NCBI RefSeq assembly: GCF_032878975.1
Contig: NZ_CP043875.1
Coordinates: 372,001-436,000 of the forward strand
Direction of reading: 5' to 3'
Length of the DNA: 64,000 bases
From: Methanoplanus sp. FWC-SCC4
Lineage (GTDB): Archaea > Halobacteriota > Methanomicrobia > Methanomicrobiales > Methanomicrobiaceae
Part shown: in pieces, positions 54,704-64,000 of the stretch
Position numbering within the stretch: the first letter of the stretch is position 1
Layout: every line of letters begins with the position of its first letter
Program-made: the position numbers and the translations under genes
The notes under the pieces: generated by a model
Seen by the model: the letters and a program-made list of their open reading frames with translations, nothing else
The model's database searches: none
What the model was told of the DNA's origin: nothing

Positions 54704-54797
54704 ACTTTCAGTTTTTAAAACTGAATGCTTTAAATTAATCCGTCCGTTTAAGGTTCAAATAAATATTTTGCAAAAAAAATAGATTTTAAATTTGTTT

Positions 54798-57700
54798 TTA
54801 TGCTTTTGATATGCCTATTTTAACAGATATTCCTTCAACATCCCAGTCTTCAGAGAGTTCTGCATCTGCGGCTTTTTCTTCCTGAAGAGAGAGCTCTCCT
54901 GCCCTGACCTCGCCTGCAATCAGATCTTTCCATGCTGTCAAAAGTCCGGCTATGCGTTCATCAGAAACCGAGACGCCGGCATTGATTGAATCCTCGACAT
55001 TGAGGTTTGACTGTTTTCTCATTTCCTGAATTCTTCTGATAACCTCGCGTGAGTATCCTTCAGCTTCAAGATCTTCATTCAGGGTGACATCGACACATAC
55101 GGTGGCATCTGCCATTTCTGCAGAGAAAATTCCTTCAGGCATTACTTCTGAGAAGTTGACATGGGCATCTGTTATGGTATATCCTGAAACAACTGCACTG
55201 CCATTTGATGAGATTTCCGCCTTGAGAGCAGAAGCATCGGTACTCTCTATTGCGGCCTTTACCTTTGGCCCTTCCTTTCCGAATTCAGGACCAATCGCCC
55301 GCATATTTGCTTCGGCTGAAACACCCATTTTGTCCCATGCGCCTCTGACAACTGTCACTTTCCTTGCGTTTGCACGCTGGAGAGAAAGATCATAAAGGCG
55401 TTTTACAGCGTTTTCAACTGTATCGGAATCTGTCAGAACAATTACTTCTGAAACCGGCCAGCGGAGTTTTCTCTTCCCTTCCTGCCTTGCAGTTGCAACA
55501 GATTCATCAAATGAACGGATGACTGCCATCTCTTCTTCAAGTGCTACATTGATAAGTGAATCATCGCCGGAGAACCAGTCACACATGTGGACACTTTCAG
55601 GGTCCTGTTCTTTACGGAGGTTTTTGTATATGTTCTCTGAAATGTGAGGTGTGAAAGGCGCCATGATGCTGACAAGCCTGCGCACAACGTAATACATGGT
55701 TTCGTATGCCTGTCTCTTCTCAACAGCATCTTCCTCAAGCCACATCCTGGCTCTGACAAGCTGAACATACCAGCGTGAGATATCCTCAAGGATGCAGTGG
55801 ATTACTGCACGGGTGGCTCTGTGAAGTTCGCAGGTTTGAACAAATCCGGTGACTTCTTTTCCAAGTGTATTTACACGTGAGATGATCCACCGGTCTTCAT
55901 CAGGCATTGACGGGAGATTTTCCTTTATGTATTCCCCGTTCCATACTCCGTTTTCACCGGTTGCCGGTTCAAAGGAGTCAAGAATCATATACGGCAGCGG
56001 GAAACGATAGACATTCCAGAGAATGTTTGCCGCCCTGTTTGTGGTCTTAACGCCCTCCCAGTTGAATTTGAGATCATCCCATGGTGCGCTTGCCGAAAGG
56101 ACGTAAAGGCGAAGGACATCAATTCCCACTTTTTCAATGACCTCTTCGGGAGTTACGACATTTCCGATGGACTTTGACATCTTGCGGCCTTCGGAGTCAA
56201 GTGCAAATCCGTGCATCATTACATTCTTGTAGGGGGCACGGTCAAATGCGATTGTTGAGGCGCCCAGCTGTGAGTAGAACCATCCTCTTGTCTGATCCTG
56301 ACCCTCTGTAATGAAATCGGCAGGCCAGAGTTTCTCAAATTCCTCTGTTCTGCGTGGATAACCTATTGTTGCCCAGGATGCCATTGCAGAATCAAACCAT
56401 ACGTCAAAGATGTCTTCAACGCGTTTCATATTACCGCCGCATTCGCATTTGTAGGTTACATCATCAACATAGGGTCTGTGCGGATCTGTAAGGTCTGATC
56501 CCGCAGCATCGTTGAGTTCTGCGACTGTGCCAAATACATGGTAATTTTTGCATGTGTCACATTTCCATACCGGGATTGGAATACCCCAGTAGCGCTGTCT
56601 CGAAATGCACCAGTCTCTTGCGTCTGCAACGAAGTCATGGAAACGTGCACTTCCTGCCCATTCCGGATACCAGTTGACTTTTTCAATCTCATCAAGCATC
56701 TGTTCTTTGATTTTCGGGATTGCAATAAACCACTGTTCTGTTGCACGGTTGATAATCGGTGTTTTGCATCTCCAGCAGTGCCCGTAGCGGTGGACAATCT
56801 TCATCTCACGAAGCAGATGATCTCCGAGCGCCTCGATGACTTTATGGTTTGCATCGCGTACATAGAGACCTTCAAACTCGCCTGCGTCTTTTGTGAATCT
56901 GCCGGTACCGTCAACAGGGCAGAGGATATCAAGTCCGTCTCTTAATCCGACAAGATAATCATCCCATCCGTGTCCGGGGGCAGTGTGAACAAGACCTGTG
57001 TTGTCCATTAAAACATGGTCTGCAAGAACAACGTGGTGTTCTACATCGCCCTGCATTGGAACATATTTTAACAGAGGTGAATCGTATTCCGTTCCTGCAA
57101 GCTCCTCTCCTGTTTTTGTTTCGAGAATTGTGAAATCTTCATATCTGCCTTTTTTGAGAACTTCCTTTGCGAGATCCTTTGCCATCCAGAGAATCTCTTT
57201 TCTGCCCTCTTTTATGGCTTCAATTCTTGCGTAAACAAAATCCTTTCCTGCCGCAACCGCCACATTTGCAGGAAGTGTCCAGGGTGTTGTGGTCCAGATT
57301 ACGAGATACTCATTTTCCTTTCCCCTGACGGGAAATTTCACATATATTGAAGGGTCTTCCTCATCCCAGTATTCGACTTCCGAATCTGCAATTGCAGTTT
57401 CGCAGCGTGGACACCAGTTTACAACACGTGAACCCCTTTCGAGCAGCTTTTTTTCATCCGCTTTTTTAAGAGCCCACCATGCAGCTTCAATATATTCCGG
57501 TTTTATTGTTTCATAGGGATTATCAAAGTCCATCCAGATACCAAGTTCCCTGAACTGATCGGACATGATCTCCTTGTGTGTAATTGCAAAATTCTTGCAT
57601 TTTTCAATGAAGTTGGAAATTCCGAATTTTTCGATATCCTTCTTTGACTCAAATCCAAGTTCATTTTCAACACGCACTTCGATAGGAAGTCCGTGCATGT

Positions 57701-57959
57701 CGTATCCTGCACGGTCTGTAACATTGAAGCCCTGCATTCTTTTATAGCGCAGGATAGTATCCTTCAAAATCTTGTTCCATGCAGTGCCCAGATGGATATG
57801 TCCTGTTGTGTACGGGGGGCCGTCTACAAAGAAATAGTCGTCACCGCCCGATTTTAGCTCTTTCACTTTCTTGTAGGTGTCGTTTTCAGCCCAGTATCTG
57901 CTGACCTCAACTTCGACCTCTTTTGCATTGTAGCTGCTTGTAACCTCTTTCAAATGCAA
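54798..57959 (-). CDS. ileS: Isoleucyl-tRNA synthetase
   Basis: A 1053-residue class I synthetase. The HIGH signature reads GHIHLGTAWNK near residue 52. The editing domain follows (WTTTPWTLPANVAVA). Zinc-type cysteine pairs occur in NWCPRCETA, YGHCWRCKTP and CDTCKNYHVFG, and KMSKS appears as GRKMSKSIGN near 600. The C-terminal anticodon-binding and extra domains follow. The HIGH region motif GHIHLGT is the archaeal/eukaryotic cytosolic type. A monocistronic unit, convergent with thg1. Confidence 0.96.
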   Translation of the reverse strand: MHLKEVTSSYNAKEVEVEVSRYWAENDTYKKVKELKSGGDDYFFVDGPPYTTGHIHLGTAWNKILKDTILRYKRMQGFNVTDRAGYDMHGLPIEVRVENELGFESKKDIEKFGISNFIEKCKNFAITHKEIMSDQFRELGIWMDFDNPYETIKPEYIEAAWWALKKADEKKLLERGSRVVNWCPRCETAIADSEVEYWDEEDPSIYVKFPVRGKENEYLVIWTTTPWTLPANVAVAAGKDFVYARIEAIKEGRKEILWMAKDLAKEVLKKGRYEDFTILETKTGEELAGTEYDSPLLKYVPMQGDVEHHVVLADHVLMDNTGLVHTAPGHGWDDYLVGLRDGLDILCPVDGTGRFTKDAGEFEGLYVRDANHKVIEALGDHLLREMKIVHRYGHCWRCKTPIINRATEQWFIAIPKIKEQMLDEIEKVNWYPEWAGSARFHDFVADARDWCISRQRYWGIPIPVWKCDTCKNYHVFGTVAELNDAAGSDLTDPHRPYVDDVTYKCECGGNMKRVEDIFDVWFDSAMASWATIGYPRRTEEFEKLWPADFITEGQDQTRGWFYSQLGASTIAFDRAPYKNVMMHGFALDSEGRKMSKSIGNVVTPEEVIEKVGIDVLRLYVLSASAPWDDLKFNWEGVKTTNRAANILWNVYRFPLPYMILDSFEPATGENGVWNGEYIKENLPSMPDEDRWIISRVNTLGKEVTGFVQTCELHRATRAVIHCILEDISRWYVQLVRARMWLEEDAVEKRQAYETMYYVVRRLVSIMAPFTPHISENIYKNLRKEQDPESVHMCDWFSGDDSLINVALEEEMAVIRSFDESVATARQEGKRKLRWPVSEVIVLTDSDTVENAVKRLYDLSLQRANARKVTVVRGAWDKMGVSAEANMRAIGPEFGKEGPKVKAAIESTDASALKAEISSNGSAVVSGYTITDAHVNFSEVMPEGIFSAEMADATVCVDVTLNEDLEAEGYSREVIRRIQEMRKQSNLNVEDSINAGVSVSDERIAGLLTAWKDLIAGEVRAGELSLQEEKAADAELSEDWDVEGISVKIGISKA

Positions 57960-58082
57960 TCCCTCAAATAGTCCAATAATATATGTGATTCTTTTAAGAT
58001 AGCATTTGTGAGAGTGACCGAAAAAAAGTCAGCTTCAATAGCAGTTGAAATAACTCTCTAAATGAAATAATTATGATTGTTC

Positions 58083-59408
58083 ATGCTCATTGCAATAGTT
58101 AATTCATCAATTGATCCTGCCGGGTGCAATATCAGAAAACATCTGTTATCAAAGCTCGGTGAAAACGGGGAAGTCGACGTGGAATATCAGTCTCACAGGC
58201 TCCGTTTTTATCAGACCGAAGGCAGGTTGATATTTGAAAAAAATCTGGACTCACGCACAGGCGCGGATATGATTGTTTTTATCTCGCGGCATACAAGTCA
58301 GAAGCCGTCACCTGCCCTGACTGTACATGTCACGGGAAACTATGGTGTGGCAATGCTTGGTGGAGATGACTCGGCGCTTTCTAAAACAAGTCCCGGATTT
58401 ATGCATGCTGTGCTTAACGCAATGTCAAAAAGAGCGCCGGAAGGCTACCGCGTATCCTATGAGGTAACACATCATGGCCCTACGGACATTTCTGTTCCGT
58501 CCTTTTTTGTAGAAATAGGGAGCACAGATGCCGAGTGGACCAATTATTCTGCGGGAGATGCAGTTGCTGAAAGTCTTCTTGAAGTGTTATCCTCCGAAAA
58601 TCCCGATTCGATAAATCTGGTTGGATTCGGAGGCAATCATTATGCGGCACGCCAGACTGAAATCTCTTTAAATTCGAGAGGCGCATTTGGCCATATTGCT
58701 CATTCAAGGGAAGTTGGCGGTCTAACGCCCCTGCTTGTGAGCGAGATGGTTCAAAAAAGCGGTGCAGTTGCAGGTTATATTGATAAAAAGGCTGTTTCGA
58801 AGAGTGAATTAAATAATATCCTGAAAATTGCAGATAGTTTAAAACTGGAGATTCTTTCTGAAGGGGAGATAAAAGATCTTGGGGAAACCGACTGGAACAG
58901 TTATCTGAAAATACGAAAAATGGCGGGAAATGTGACAAATGTTAGCAAAATACATTTACATAATCTGAAAGGTGCGGGAGTTCCGGAAATTATCAATATT
59001 GATCCTGATTTGATTGGGGAAACCCTCAAAACAAATGAAAATGAATTTGTTTTAGGAATTAAGTCGCTTGAGGTTGTACATTTAACTTCAAAAACCGGCC
59101 AGATACTGCCAATTTTTATCTCTTATGAGGGGAATAAATTACCAACAATAAATGCTTTAATAACTTTGTGTGTTAAGATCTTACACAAAGAAGCAGACAC
59201 TGCAGTTGATGGTGATCATCTGATTATCAGAAAGATCAGATTTGACCCGGCAAAGGCCAGAGAACTGGGGGTGCCAAAAGGGCCTTTCTTTGGAAAACTT
59301 GCTGCCGGTGAGGAAGTGTGCGTTGACGGCAGAATAATAAATCCGTCAATGGTATCCGATTGCAGTGAAAAGGTTATCCGTGTACCGGGGTTGGAGAATT
59401 ATCTATGA
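58083..59408 (+). CDS. dtdA: D-aminoacyl-tRNA deacylase, archaeal type
   Basis: A 441-residue DtdA, which removes D-amino acids from mischarged tRNAs. The start ATG 58083 ([14 protein letters not shown]) fits the family; a TTG six bases earlier is possible. The segments [21 protein letters not shown] near 130 and [14 protein letters not shown] near 185 are characteristic. Its last bases overlap the ftsZ start region by four bases, an arrangement that suggests coupling. Confidence 0.9.
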   Translation: MLIAIVNSSIDPAGCNIRKHLLSKLGENGEVDVEYQSHRLRFYQTEGRLIFEKNLDSRTGADMIVFISRHTSQKPSPALTVHVTGNYGVAMLGGDDSALSKTSPGFMHAVLNAMSKRAPEGYRVSYEVTHHGPTDISVPSFFVEIGSTDAEWTNYSAGDAVAESLLEVLSSENPDSINLVGFGGNHYAARQTEISLNSRGAFGHIAHSREVGGLTPLLVSEMVQKSGAVAGYIDKKAVSKSELNNILKIADSLKLEILSEGEIKDLGETDWNSYLKIRKMAGNVTNVSKIHLHNLKGAGVPEIINIDPDLIGETLKTNENEFVLGIKSLEVVHLTSKTGQILPIFISYEGNKLPTINALITLCVKILHKEADTAVDGDHLIIRKIRFDPAKARELGVPKGPFFGKLAAGEEVCVDGRIINPSMVSDCSEKVIRVPGLENYL

Positions 59409-60514
59409 TGAAATCAATTGTAGAAGAGGCATTAAGCAGGGCGAACGCCGACGTTGAGATGATAGTTGACTCGCCGCAACAAAATGACGAGGAACTGGAG
59501 GAGATTCTAAAATCCCTCCGTACAGAGATCTCGGTTGTTGGCTGTGGCGGTGGTGGTTCAAATACTGTCACCCGCATGGCCGAGGAAGGAATAGACGGTG
59601 CTACTTTACTGTCAGTAAATACTGATGCACAGCATCTTATCAGGACCAAGGCTGATTACCGCATTCTTATCGGCCGTCAGAGGACGAAAGGGTTTGGTGC
59701 AGGTTCGGTGCCGCAGGTCGGAGAAGAGGCAGCACTTGAGAATGACGAGGAGATCCGTGCAAAGCTTGCAAACAGTGATATGGTATTTATTACGGCAGGT
59801 CTTGGCGGAGGAACCGGAACAGGTTCCGCACCTGTAATTGCCCGTGCTGCACGGGAACAGGGCGCTCTTACCATTGCGATAGTTACTCTTCCTTTTACAG
59901 CAGAGGGTGCAATAAGAAAGGAGAACGCGGAAGCAGGTCTTGAACATCTTCGTGATGTTGCCGACACAGTAATTGTCGTTCCCAATGACAGACTTTTGGA
60001 GGTTGTGCCAAGGCTTCCACTGCATGCGGCGTTCAAAGTTTCCGATGAAGTTTTGATGCGTGCCGTCAAAGGTATTACAGAACTTATTACCCAGCCAGGT
60101 CTTGTCAACCTTGACTTTGCCGATGTTCGCACTGTAATGGAGCGTGGGGGCGTTGCAATGATTGGTATGGGTGAGAGTGACAGTGAAGACAAAGCGGCAG
60201 ATTCTGTCAAAAAGGCACTCAGATCTCCGCTTCTCGATGTAGACATCTCAAATGCGACCGCGGCTCTTGTAAATGTGGTCGGCGGCCCTGATATGACGAT
60301 GGAAGAGGCAGAAGGTGTTGTGCAGGAAGTATACGAGAGAATTGATCCGGATGCACGTATTATCTGGGGTGCACAAATTGATCCTGAAATGCAGCACCGC
60401 ATGAGAACCATGCTTGTGGTAACAGGTGTTAATTCCCCTCAGATTTATGGCAGGGGCGATGTCTCACGCAGCAAATCTTCCGAAAGAGAATATGATATAG
60501 ACTTTCTCAGGTGA
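59408..60514 (+). CDS. ftsZ: Cell division protein FtsZ
   Basis: A 368-residue canonical FtsZ, the GTP-driven ring protein of division. GTP-binding loop [15 protein letters not shown] near 43, tubulin signature [15 protein letters not shown] near 132, NDRLLEVVP near 195 and T7 loop [12 protein letters not shown] near 235 are all intact. The C-terminus ends in a DYDIDFLR-like tail. Start choice is 59408 (MKSIVEEAL); an ATG three bases earlier also exists. It heads a run to secE and spt5, as in other archaea. It serves as the internal contrast to the divergent gene at 18484. Confidence 0.96.
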   Translation: MKSIVEEALSRANADVEMIVDSPQQNDEELEEILKSLRTEISVVGCGGGGSNTVTRMAEEGIDGATLLSVNTDAQHLIRTKADYRILIGRQRTKGFGAGSVPQVGEEAALENDEEIRAKLANSDMVFITAGLGGGTGTGSAPVIARAAREQGALTIAIVTLPFTAEGAIRKENAEAGLEHLRDVADTVIVVPNDRLLEVVPRLPLHAAFKVSDEVLMRAVKGITELITQPGLVNLDFADVRTVMERGGVAMIGMGESDSEDKAADSVKKALRSPLLDVDISNATAALVNVVGGPDMTMEEAEGVVQEVYERIDPDARIIWGAQIDPEMQHRMRTMLVVTGVNSPQIYGRGDVSRSKSSEREYDIDFLR

Positions 60515-60524
60515 GTAAATACAA

Positions 60525-60698
60525 ATGTCATTTAAATTGGATGAAGAACTATTCAAAAAATACTGGCGTGTCCTTAAACTCGCAAGGACGCCTGAAAGAG
60601 ATGAGTTCCAGAAAATAGGTCTTGTTGCGGCGGCAGGTATTGCCTTAATCGGTCTGATTGGCTTTATTATTTATGAAGTCATGCTTCTCCTCCCCTAA
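60525..60698 (+). CDS. secE: Protein translocase subunit SecE (Sec61 gamma)
   Basis: A 57-residue tail-anchored translocon subunit. A cytosolic amphipathic helix (EELFKKYWRVLKLARTPERD) precedes one membrane helix (GLVAAAGIALIGLIGFIIYE). The start ATG is 10 bases after the ftsZ stop. The gene lies between ftsZ and spt5, the standard archaeal order. Confidence 0.9.
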   Translation: MSFKLDEELFKKYWRVLKLARTPERDEFQKIGLVAAAGIALIGLIGFIIYEVMLLLP

Positions 60699-60729
60699 AA
60701 AGATCTTCATTTTATAAAGGATTGTTGAA

Positions 60730-61206
60730 ATGAGCGAAGAAAATGAGTCTGTAAACAAGATCTATGCAATAAAAACAACAGCAAAGCAGGAAAGGACTGT
60801 TGTTGACAATATCGTAAAAGCGCTTGAAGATCATGATGAGATTCATGTGGTCGCAATAATGGCGCCTAACGAACTCAAGGGTTATGTACTTGTGGAAAGC
60901 CCTGACCCTATTGCACGCATTGAGCAATTGCGTGAAATGGTGCCCAATGCACGTGCCGTTGTTAAGGGGGAGACCTCTTTTCACGAGATCGAGCATTTCC
61001 TCGTTCCGAAACCTGTTGTATCCGGCATTGACGAGGGTACGATTGTGGAACTTATTGCCGGGCCTTTCAAAGGTGAAAAAGCAGTTGTCAAGCGCGTTGA
61101 CACCTCAAAAGAAGAAATCACTGTTGAGCTTTACGAAAGTATGGTTCCGATTCCAATTACTGTGCGCGGAGATAATGTGCGCGTAATTGATAAGATGCAG
61201 GATTAA
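60730..61206 (+). CDS. spt5: Transcription elongation factor Spt5 (NusG)
   Basis: A 158-residue Spt5 with an NGN domain ([20 protein letters not shown], then [10 protein letters not shown]) and a C-terminal KOW ([21 protein letters not shown]). It binds the polymerase clamp with Spt4 and promotes processivity. It starts 31 bases after secE. Confidence 0.94.
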   Translation: MSEENESVNKIYAIKTTAKQERTVVDNIVKALEDHDEIHVVAIMAPNELKGYVLVESPDPIARIEQLREMVPNARAVVKGETSFHEIEHFLVPKPVVSGIDEGTIVELIAGPFKGEKAVVKRVDTSKEEITVELYESMVPIPITVRGDNVRVIDKMQD

Positions 61207-61279
61207 CCATCTATTTTTTTGCATACACTTATTGATACTTTTAAGTCACCTTGGAAGTAATATATTAAGACCCAAGCTT

Positions 61280-61305
61280 AGTGGCAGGTTTAATCCTGCT
61301 GCACT
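61280..61305 (+). promoter_or_regulatory. Leader hairpin before rpl11p, possible L1 feedback site
   Basis: AGTG-GCAGG (61280-61288) pairs with CCTGC-TG-CACT (61295-61305), a nine-base-pair stem with a 2-base bulge, 20 bases before the L11 ATG. In methanococci protein L1 represses translation of its operon by binding an mRNA mimic of its 23S site; whether this hairpin is such a mimic is inference. The 118-base gap after spt5 suggests the stalk operon has its own promoter. Confidence 0.35.
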
Positions 61306-61324
61306 GGCGAAAGGTGATATTACA

Positions 61325-61798
61325 ATGGGAGAAGTAGTCGAGGTATTGGTACCCGGCGGTAAGGCTTCTGCCGGACCCCCACTGGGGCCCGCATTGGGAC
61401 CACTCGGGATAAATGTAAAGGCAGTTGTTGATGAAATCAACAAGAAAACTTCAGAATTCAACGGCATGCAGGTGCCGGTGACTGTTGAAGTTGACGACAA
61501 AAAGAACTTTACAATATCCATTGGTGTTCCACCTGCATCAGCTCTTATCAAAAAAGAGGCTGGAATTGAAAAAGGTTCAGGCGAACCCAATCTCCAGAAA
61601 GTAGGTGACTTACCGTTTGAGGCTGCTGTCCGTATTGCACGCATGAAGTTTGACGACATGCTTTCATATGATATCAAGAGCGCCGTAAAGGAAGTTGTTG
61701 GTACATGTGTCAGTGTTGGCGTTACAGTTGATGGTAAGAATCCAAAGGAAGTCTTTGGTCTTATTGACTCAGGCGAATACGACAGCCAGTTGGAATGA
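61325..61798 (+). CDS. rpl11p: 50S ribosomal protein L11 (uL11)
   Basis: A 157-residue uL11 at the base of the GTPase stalk. The start is ATG 61325 ([20 protein letters not shown]); an in-frame extension back to 61187 covers the leader hairpin and is not coding. The proline-rich [19 protein letters not shown] and the C-terminal rRNA-binding domain are clear. First gene of the L11-L1-L10-L12 operon. Confidence 0.95.
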   Translation: MGEVVEVLVPGGKASAGPPLGPALGPLGINVKAVVDEINKKTSEFNGMQVPVTVEVDDKKNFTISIGVPPASALIKKEAGIEKGSGEPNLQKVGDLPFEAAVRIARMKFDDMLSYDIKSAVKEVVGTCVSVGVTVDGKNPKEVFGLIDSGEYDSQLE

Positions 61799-61862
61799 AT
61801 AGACTATGAAAACCCATAGAAGATCCGGTTAATTCAGGGTCGTTGAACTATGGAGGTAAAAG

Positions 61863-62507
61863 ATGGTTGAAAGGGTCCAGATTCTAGAGGCCGTAAAAGA
61901 GGCTATAGAGAAAGCGCCTGATCGAAAGTTCCGTGAGAGTTTGGAAATATCCATAAATCTCAAGAACATTGACATGGCGCAGCCGAAAAACCGTATAGAT
62001 GAGACTATGATTCTGCCAAAAGGTACGGGAAAAGTTAATAAAATTGCCGTACTCGGAAAGGGAGATATCACCACGCAGGCAAAAGCTGCAAATGTTGATC
62101 TCATCATCGGGCCAGAGGAAATAGAGCGTCTGGGAGGCGAACCACGTGAAGCAAGAAAGATGGCTGATGAATACAGATTCTTCCTTGCAGAAACCGCAAT
62201 GATGCCACTTGTTGGTCGTTATTTAGGTACCAGACTTGGTCCACGTGGTAAAATGCCACAACCAGTTCCGCCACAGGTGGATGCAGGACCTATCATCGAG
62301 CGTCTGCGCAATTCTGTAAAATTCCGTACAAAGGACAAAAAGACATTCCATGTCGCAGTTGGAACAACTGTAATGTCTGCGGAAGATATTGCTGAGAATA
62401 TTGATGCAGTGATGAAAAAGGTCGAGGGAAACCTTGAAAGCGGAACAATGAACATTCGCTCAGTATATGTAAAGACATCCATGGGCCCTGCAGTGAGGTT
62501 GATGTAA
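61863..62507 (+). CDS. rpl1p: 50S ribosomal protein L1 (uL1)
   Basis: A 214-residue uL1 of the mobile L1 stalk. Typical segments are DRKFRESLEISINLKNIDMA, VGRYLGTRLGPRGKMPQPVP and ESGTMNIRSVYVKTSMGPAV. GGAGGT lies 6 bases before its ATG. It overlaps the L10 start by one base. In methanococci this protein represses its operon. Confidence 0.95.
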   Translation: MVERVQILEAVKEAIEKAPDRKFRESLEISINLKNIDMAQPKNRIDETMILPKGTGKVNKIAVLGKGDITTQAKAANVDLIIGPEEIERLGGEPREARKMADEYRFFLAETAMMPLVGRYLGTRLGPRGKMPQPVPPQVDAGPIIERLRNSVKFRTKDKKTFHVAVGTTVMSAEDIAENIDAVMKKVEGNLESGTMNIRSVYVKTSMGPAVRLM

Positions 62508-63355
62508 TGGCATTATTTACTACGCACCTGCCGCAGTGGAAGAAGGATGAAGTAGAGCAGATCAAAGAGCTCTCCAAAGAATATAAGCTTACAGGTCTTG
62601 TAGATCTTCACGGTATTCCTGCAAGTCAGCTTCAGCAGATGCGCCGTGATCTTCGCGGCAACGCTGTGCTTAAAATGTCAAGGAATACACTCATTGAGCA
62701 TTCATTTGGAGAACTTGGCGGTGACATCGAAGGTGTAAAAAAATACCTTGATGGACAGAGTGCATTGATTTATACAGATGCAGATCCGTTTAAGCTCTAC
62801 AAGAAACTTCAGGATACCATGACCAAGATGGTTGCCAAAGCAGGGGACATTGCACCTGAGGACATTGTTGTTCCTAAGGGTCCTACCGCATTCCCGCCAG
62901 GTCCTATTGTAGGTACCTTACAGCAGGCAGGAATCCCGGCAGCTATCGAAGGTGGTAAGGTTGTCATTCGTGACACCAAGACTGTAGTCAAAGCAGGTGA
63001 AGAGATAAACGCAAAGATGGCAGATGTTCTTGGAAAACTTGACATCAGACCAATCGATGTAGGTCTTAGCCTTCAGATTGCATTCTATGAAGGATCATTC
63101 TTTGAGCCAAGTGTACTGGCAGTTGATGAGACAGAGTACTTCAACAATGTTGTTCTCGCAGCACAGCAGGCATTTAACCTGTCTGTCAATGCAGCATATC
63201 CGACCGCCACAACTGCTGAAGCAATTATTGGCAAGGCAGTTCGTGAAGCCAGAAATATGGCTGTCGAAGCGGCAATCTATGAGAAAGATGTTGTTGATTT
63301 GATCATCGGACGCGCACAGAGGGACGCACTCGCGATAAACAGCATTGTCGAGTGA
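62507..63355 (+). CDS. rplP0: 50S ribosomal protein L10 (uL10/P0)
   Basis: A 282-residue archaeal P0 that anchors L12 dimers on the stalk. It starts LFTTHLPQWKKDEVEQIKEL, contains PPGPIVGTLQQAGIPAAIEGG, and ends in helical L12-binding segments (REARNMAVEAAIYEKDVVDL). It stops at ALAINSIVE without the acidic GLGALFG tail that many archaeal P0 proteins share with P1. Confidence 0.93.
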   Translation: MALFTTHLPQWKKDEVEQIKELSKEYKLTGLVDLHGIPASQLQQMRRDLRGNAVLKMSRNTLIEHSFGELGGDIEGVKKYLDGQSALIYTDADPFKLYKKLQDTMTKMVAKAGDIAPEDIVVPKGPTAFPPGPIVGTLQQAGIPAAIEGGKVVIRDTKTVVKAGEEINAKMADVLGKLDIRPIDVGLSLQIAFYEGSFFEPSVLAVDETEYFNNVVLAAQQAFNLSVNAAYPTATTAEAIIGKAVREARNMAVEAAIYEKDVVDLIIGRAQRDALAINSIVE

Positions 63356-63398
63356 GTGAATAATAATAAATTTATATATTAAATCATAGGTGAAAAAA

Positions 63399-63698
63399 AT
63401 GGAGTACATCTACGCAGCACTTATTCTGCACAACGCAGGAAAGGAAATTACTGAAGAAGCTGTTACAGGAATTCTGGGAGCAGCAGGTATCGAAGTTAAC
63501 GACAACCGTGTAAAGGCACTTATTGCAGCACTTGATGGCGTTGACATTGCAGAAGCAATTGAGAAATCAGCAGTTGCAGCAGTTGCAGCAGCACCGGCAG
63601 CAGCAGCCGAGGCAGCACCTGCAGAAGAAGCAGCAGAGGAAGAAGAAGAGGCAGACGAAGAGGGCGGCATGGCTGGTCTCGGAGCACTCTTCGGATAA
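63399..63698 (+). CDS. rpl12p: 50S ribosomal protein L12 (P1)
   Basis: A 99-residue archaeal P1/L12. The start is ATG 63399 ([16 protein letters not shown]), with GGTGA 5 bases upstream. The N-terminal dimerisation domain is followed by an alanine-rich hinge (residues 62-82) and the acidic end [11 protein letters not shown], which recruits elongation factors. Last gene of the stalk operon. Confidence 0.95.
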   Translation: MEYIYAALILHNAGKEITEEAVTGILGAAGIEVNDNRVKALIAALDGVDIAEAIEKSAVAAVAAAPAAAAEAAPAEEAAEEEEEADEEGGMAGLGALFG

Positions 63699-63701
63699 AA
63701 C

Positions 63702-63709
63702 TTTTTTTT
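63702..63709 (+). terminator. Oligo-T terminator of the stalk operon
   Basis: A T8 run begins 4 bases after the L12 stop; AT-rich sequence without a gene follows to 63931. Confidence 0.45.
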
Positions 63710-63931
63710 ATTAATTAAAGAACCCTGATATTCCCTGTCTGTTTAATCAGGCCGGCGGATATGATAATTGCACTTCTGTAAATACAAATTTTTGAACAAT
63801 TCTATCTTTCCTAATCTAAGAATTTCCTATATATGTTGGATAATAAATGTAATTGCCAATTAATTTTGTAAAAATATAGATATTTTTAAATTATGTGTAA
63901 ACTAAAAAAAGAATGGTCATTGTGAGGGGAT

Positions 63932-64000
63932 ATGATCAGAGTTTTGATGATTGATGATGAACAGGTTGTTCTTGATGTAACGAAGATGTATCTTGAACAT
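63932..64000 (+). CDS. Response regulator receiver domain, start only
   Basis: The first 23 codons read MIRVLMIDDEQVVLDVTKMY, the beginning of a CheY-like receiver domain with the acidic DDE pocket. GAGGGG precedes the ATG by 5 bases. The gene runs off the right edge, so partner domains are unknown. Confidence 0.75.
   Translation, partial: MIRVLMIDDEQVVLDVTKMYLEH

Noticed and set aside
59677-60411. 244-codon minus-strand frame inside ftsZ
   Set aside because: Complete overlap with canonical FtsZ; composition (Ser/Thr/Ala runs) is that of a shadow frame.
61187-61324. N-terminal extension of L11
   Set aside because: The stretch is in frame but covers the end of spt5 and a leader hairpin; L11 homologues start at the ATG 61325.
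1-64000. CRISPR arrays, insertion sequences, prophage genes
   Set aside because: No regularly spaced direct repeats, transposase, integrase or phage structural gene was seen anywhere in the window.

Overview
The window is a stretch of euryarchaeal chromosome, most likely from a hydrogenotrophic methanogen of the order Methanomicrobiales. The evidence is F420-dependent methylene-H4MPT dehydrogenase (mtd) and reductase (mer), a Tfx-type regulator, an FmdE homologue, HypB, archaeal-type ribosomal proteins, TFB, Gar1, SRP19, aIF5B, DtdA and a templated-type Thg1. The order-level placement is inferred from gene content and AT-rich spacers, not from a search.

Layout. Positions 1-11222 (minus strand) hold a compact S10/spc-type ribosomal protein operon, read from L3 at 11222 down to a truncated L15 at the left edge, with the RNase P protein Rpp29 between L29 and S17. 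Positions 11223-11980 carry no protein gene but are full of perfect hairpins and long-range pairings; this is the best candidate for an undescribed structured RNA. Next come the divergent pair tfx/mtd, a ZIP metal transporter, an MFS exporter overlapping a GalT-like enzyme, and mer. Positions 18484-21240 encode a 918-residue divergent FtsZ/tubulin-family protein with an acidic linker and an 18-residue repeat tail. Positions 21331-28786 are information-processing genes (tRNA-Ala, tfb, gar1, PHP phosphoesterase, srp19, hypB, S8e, S6e, aIF5B, tRNA-His).

Positions 29078-47000 are an accessory, membrane-rich region: a BASS-like transporter; an iron/cobalamin-type ABC importer followed by an FmdE homologue; a divergent ZnuABC importer with a palindromic operator candidate; a two-gene unit of a periplasmic amino-acid-binding-type protein and an Nramp-like protein that has lost its metal motifs and carries a C-terminal LytS-type 5TM domain; a B12/radical SAM enzyme; a PEGA-repeat surface protein; a TMEM175-like channel; and an ABC-2 exporter, one permease of which ends in a PrsW-like protease domain.

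Positions 48391-64000 return to housekeeping: tRNA-Lys, an overlapping RCK-DHH / MptE-like / radical SAM-HhH trio, a site-2 protease, a PRC-barrel protein, Thg1, IleRS, DtdA, canonical FtsZ, SecE, Spt5 and the L11-L1-L10-L12 stalk operon. The first bases of a response regulator lie at the right edge. Thg1 and the tRNA-His gene at 28714 fit together, because the tRNA has C73 but no encoded G-1.
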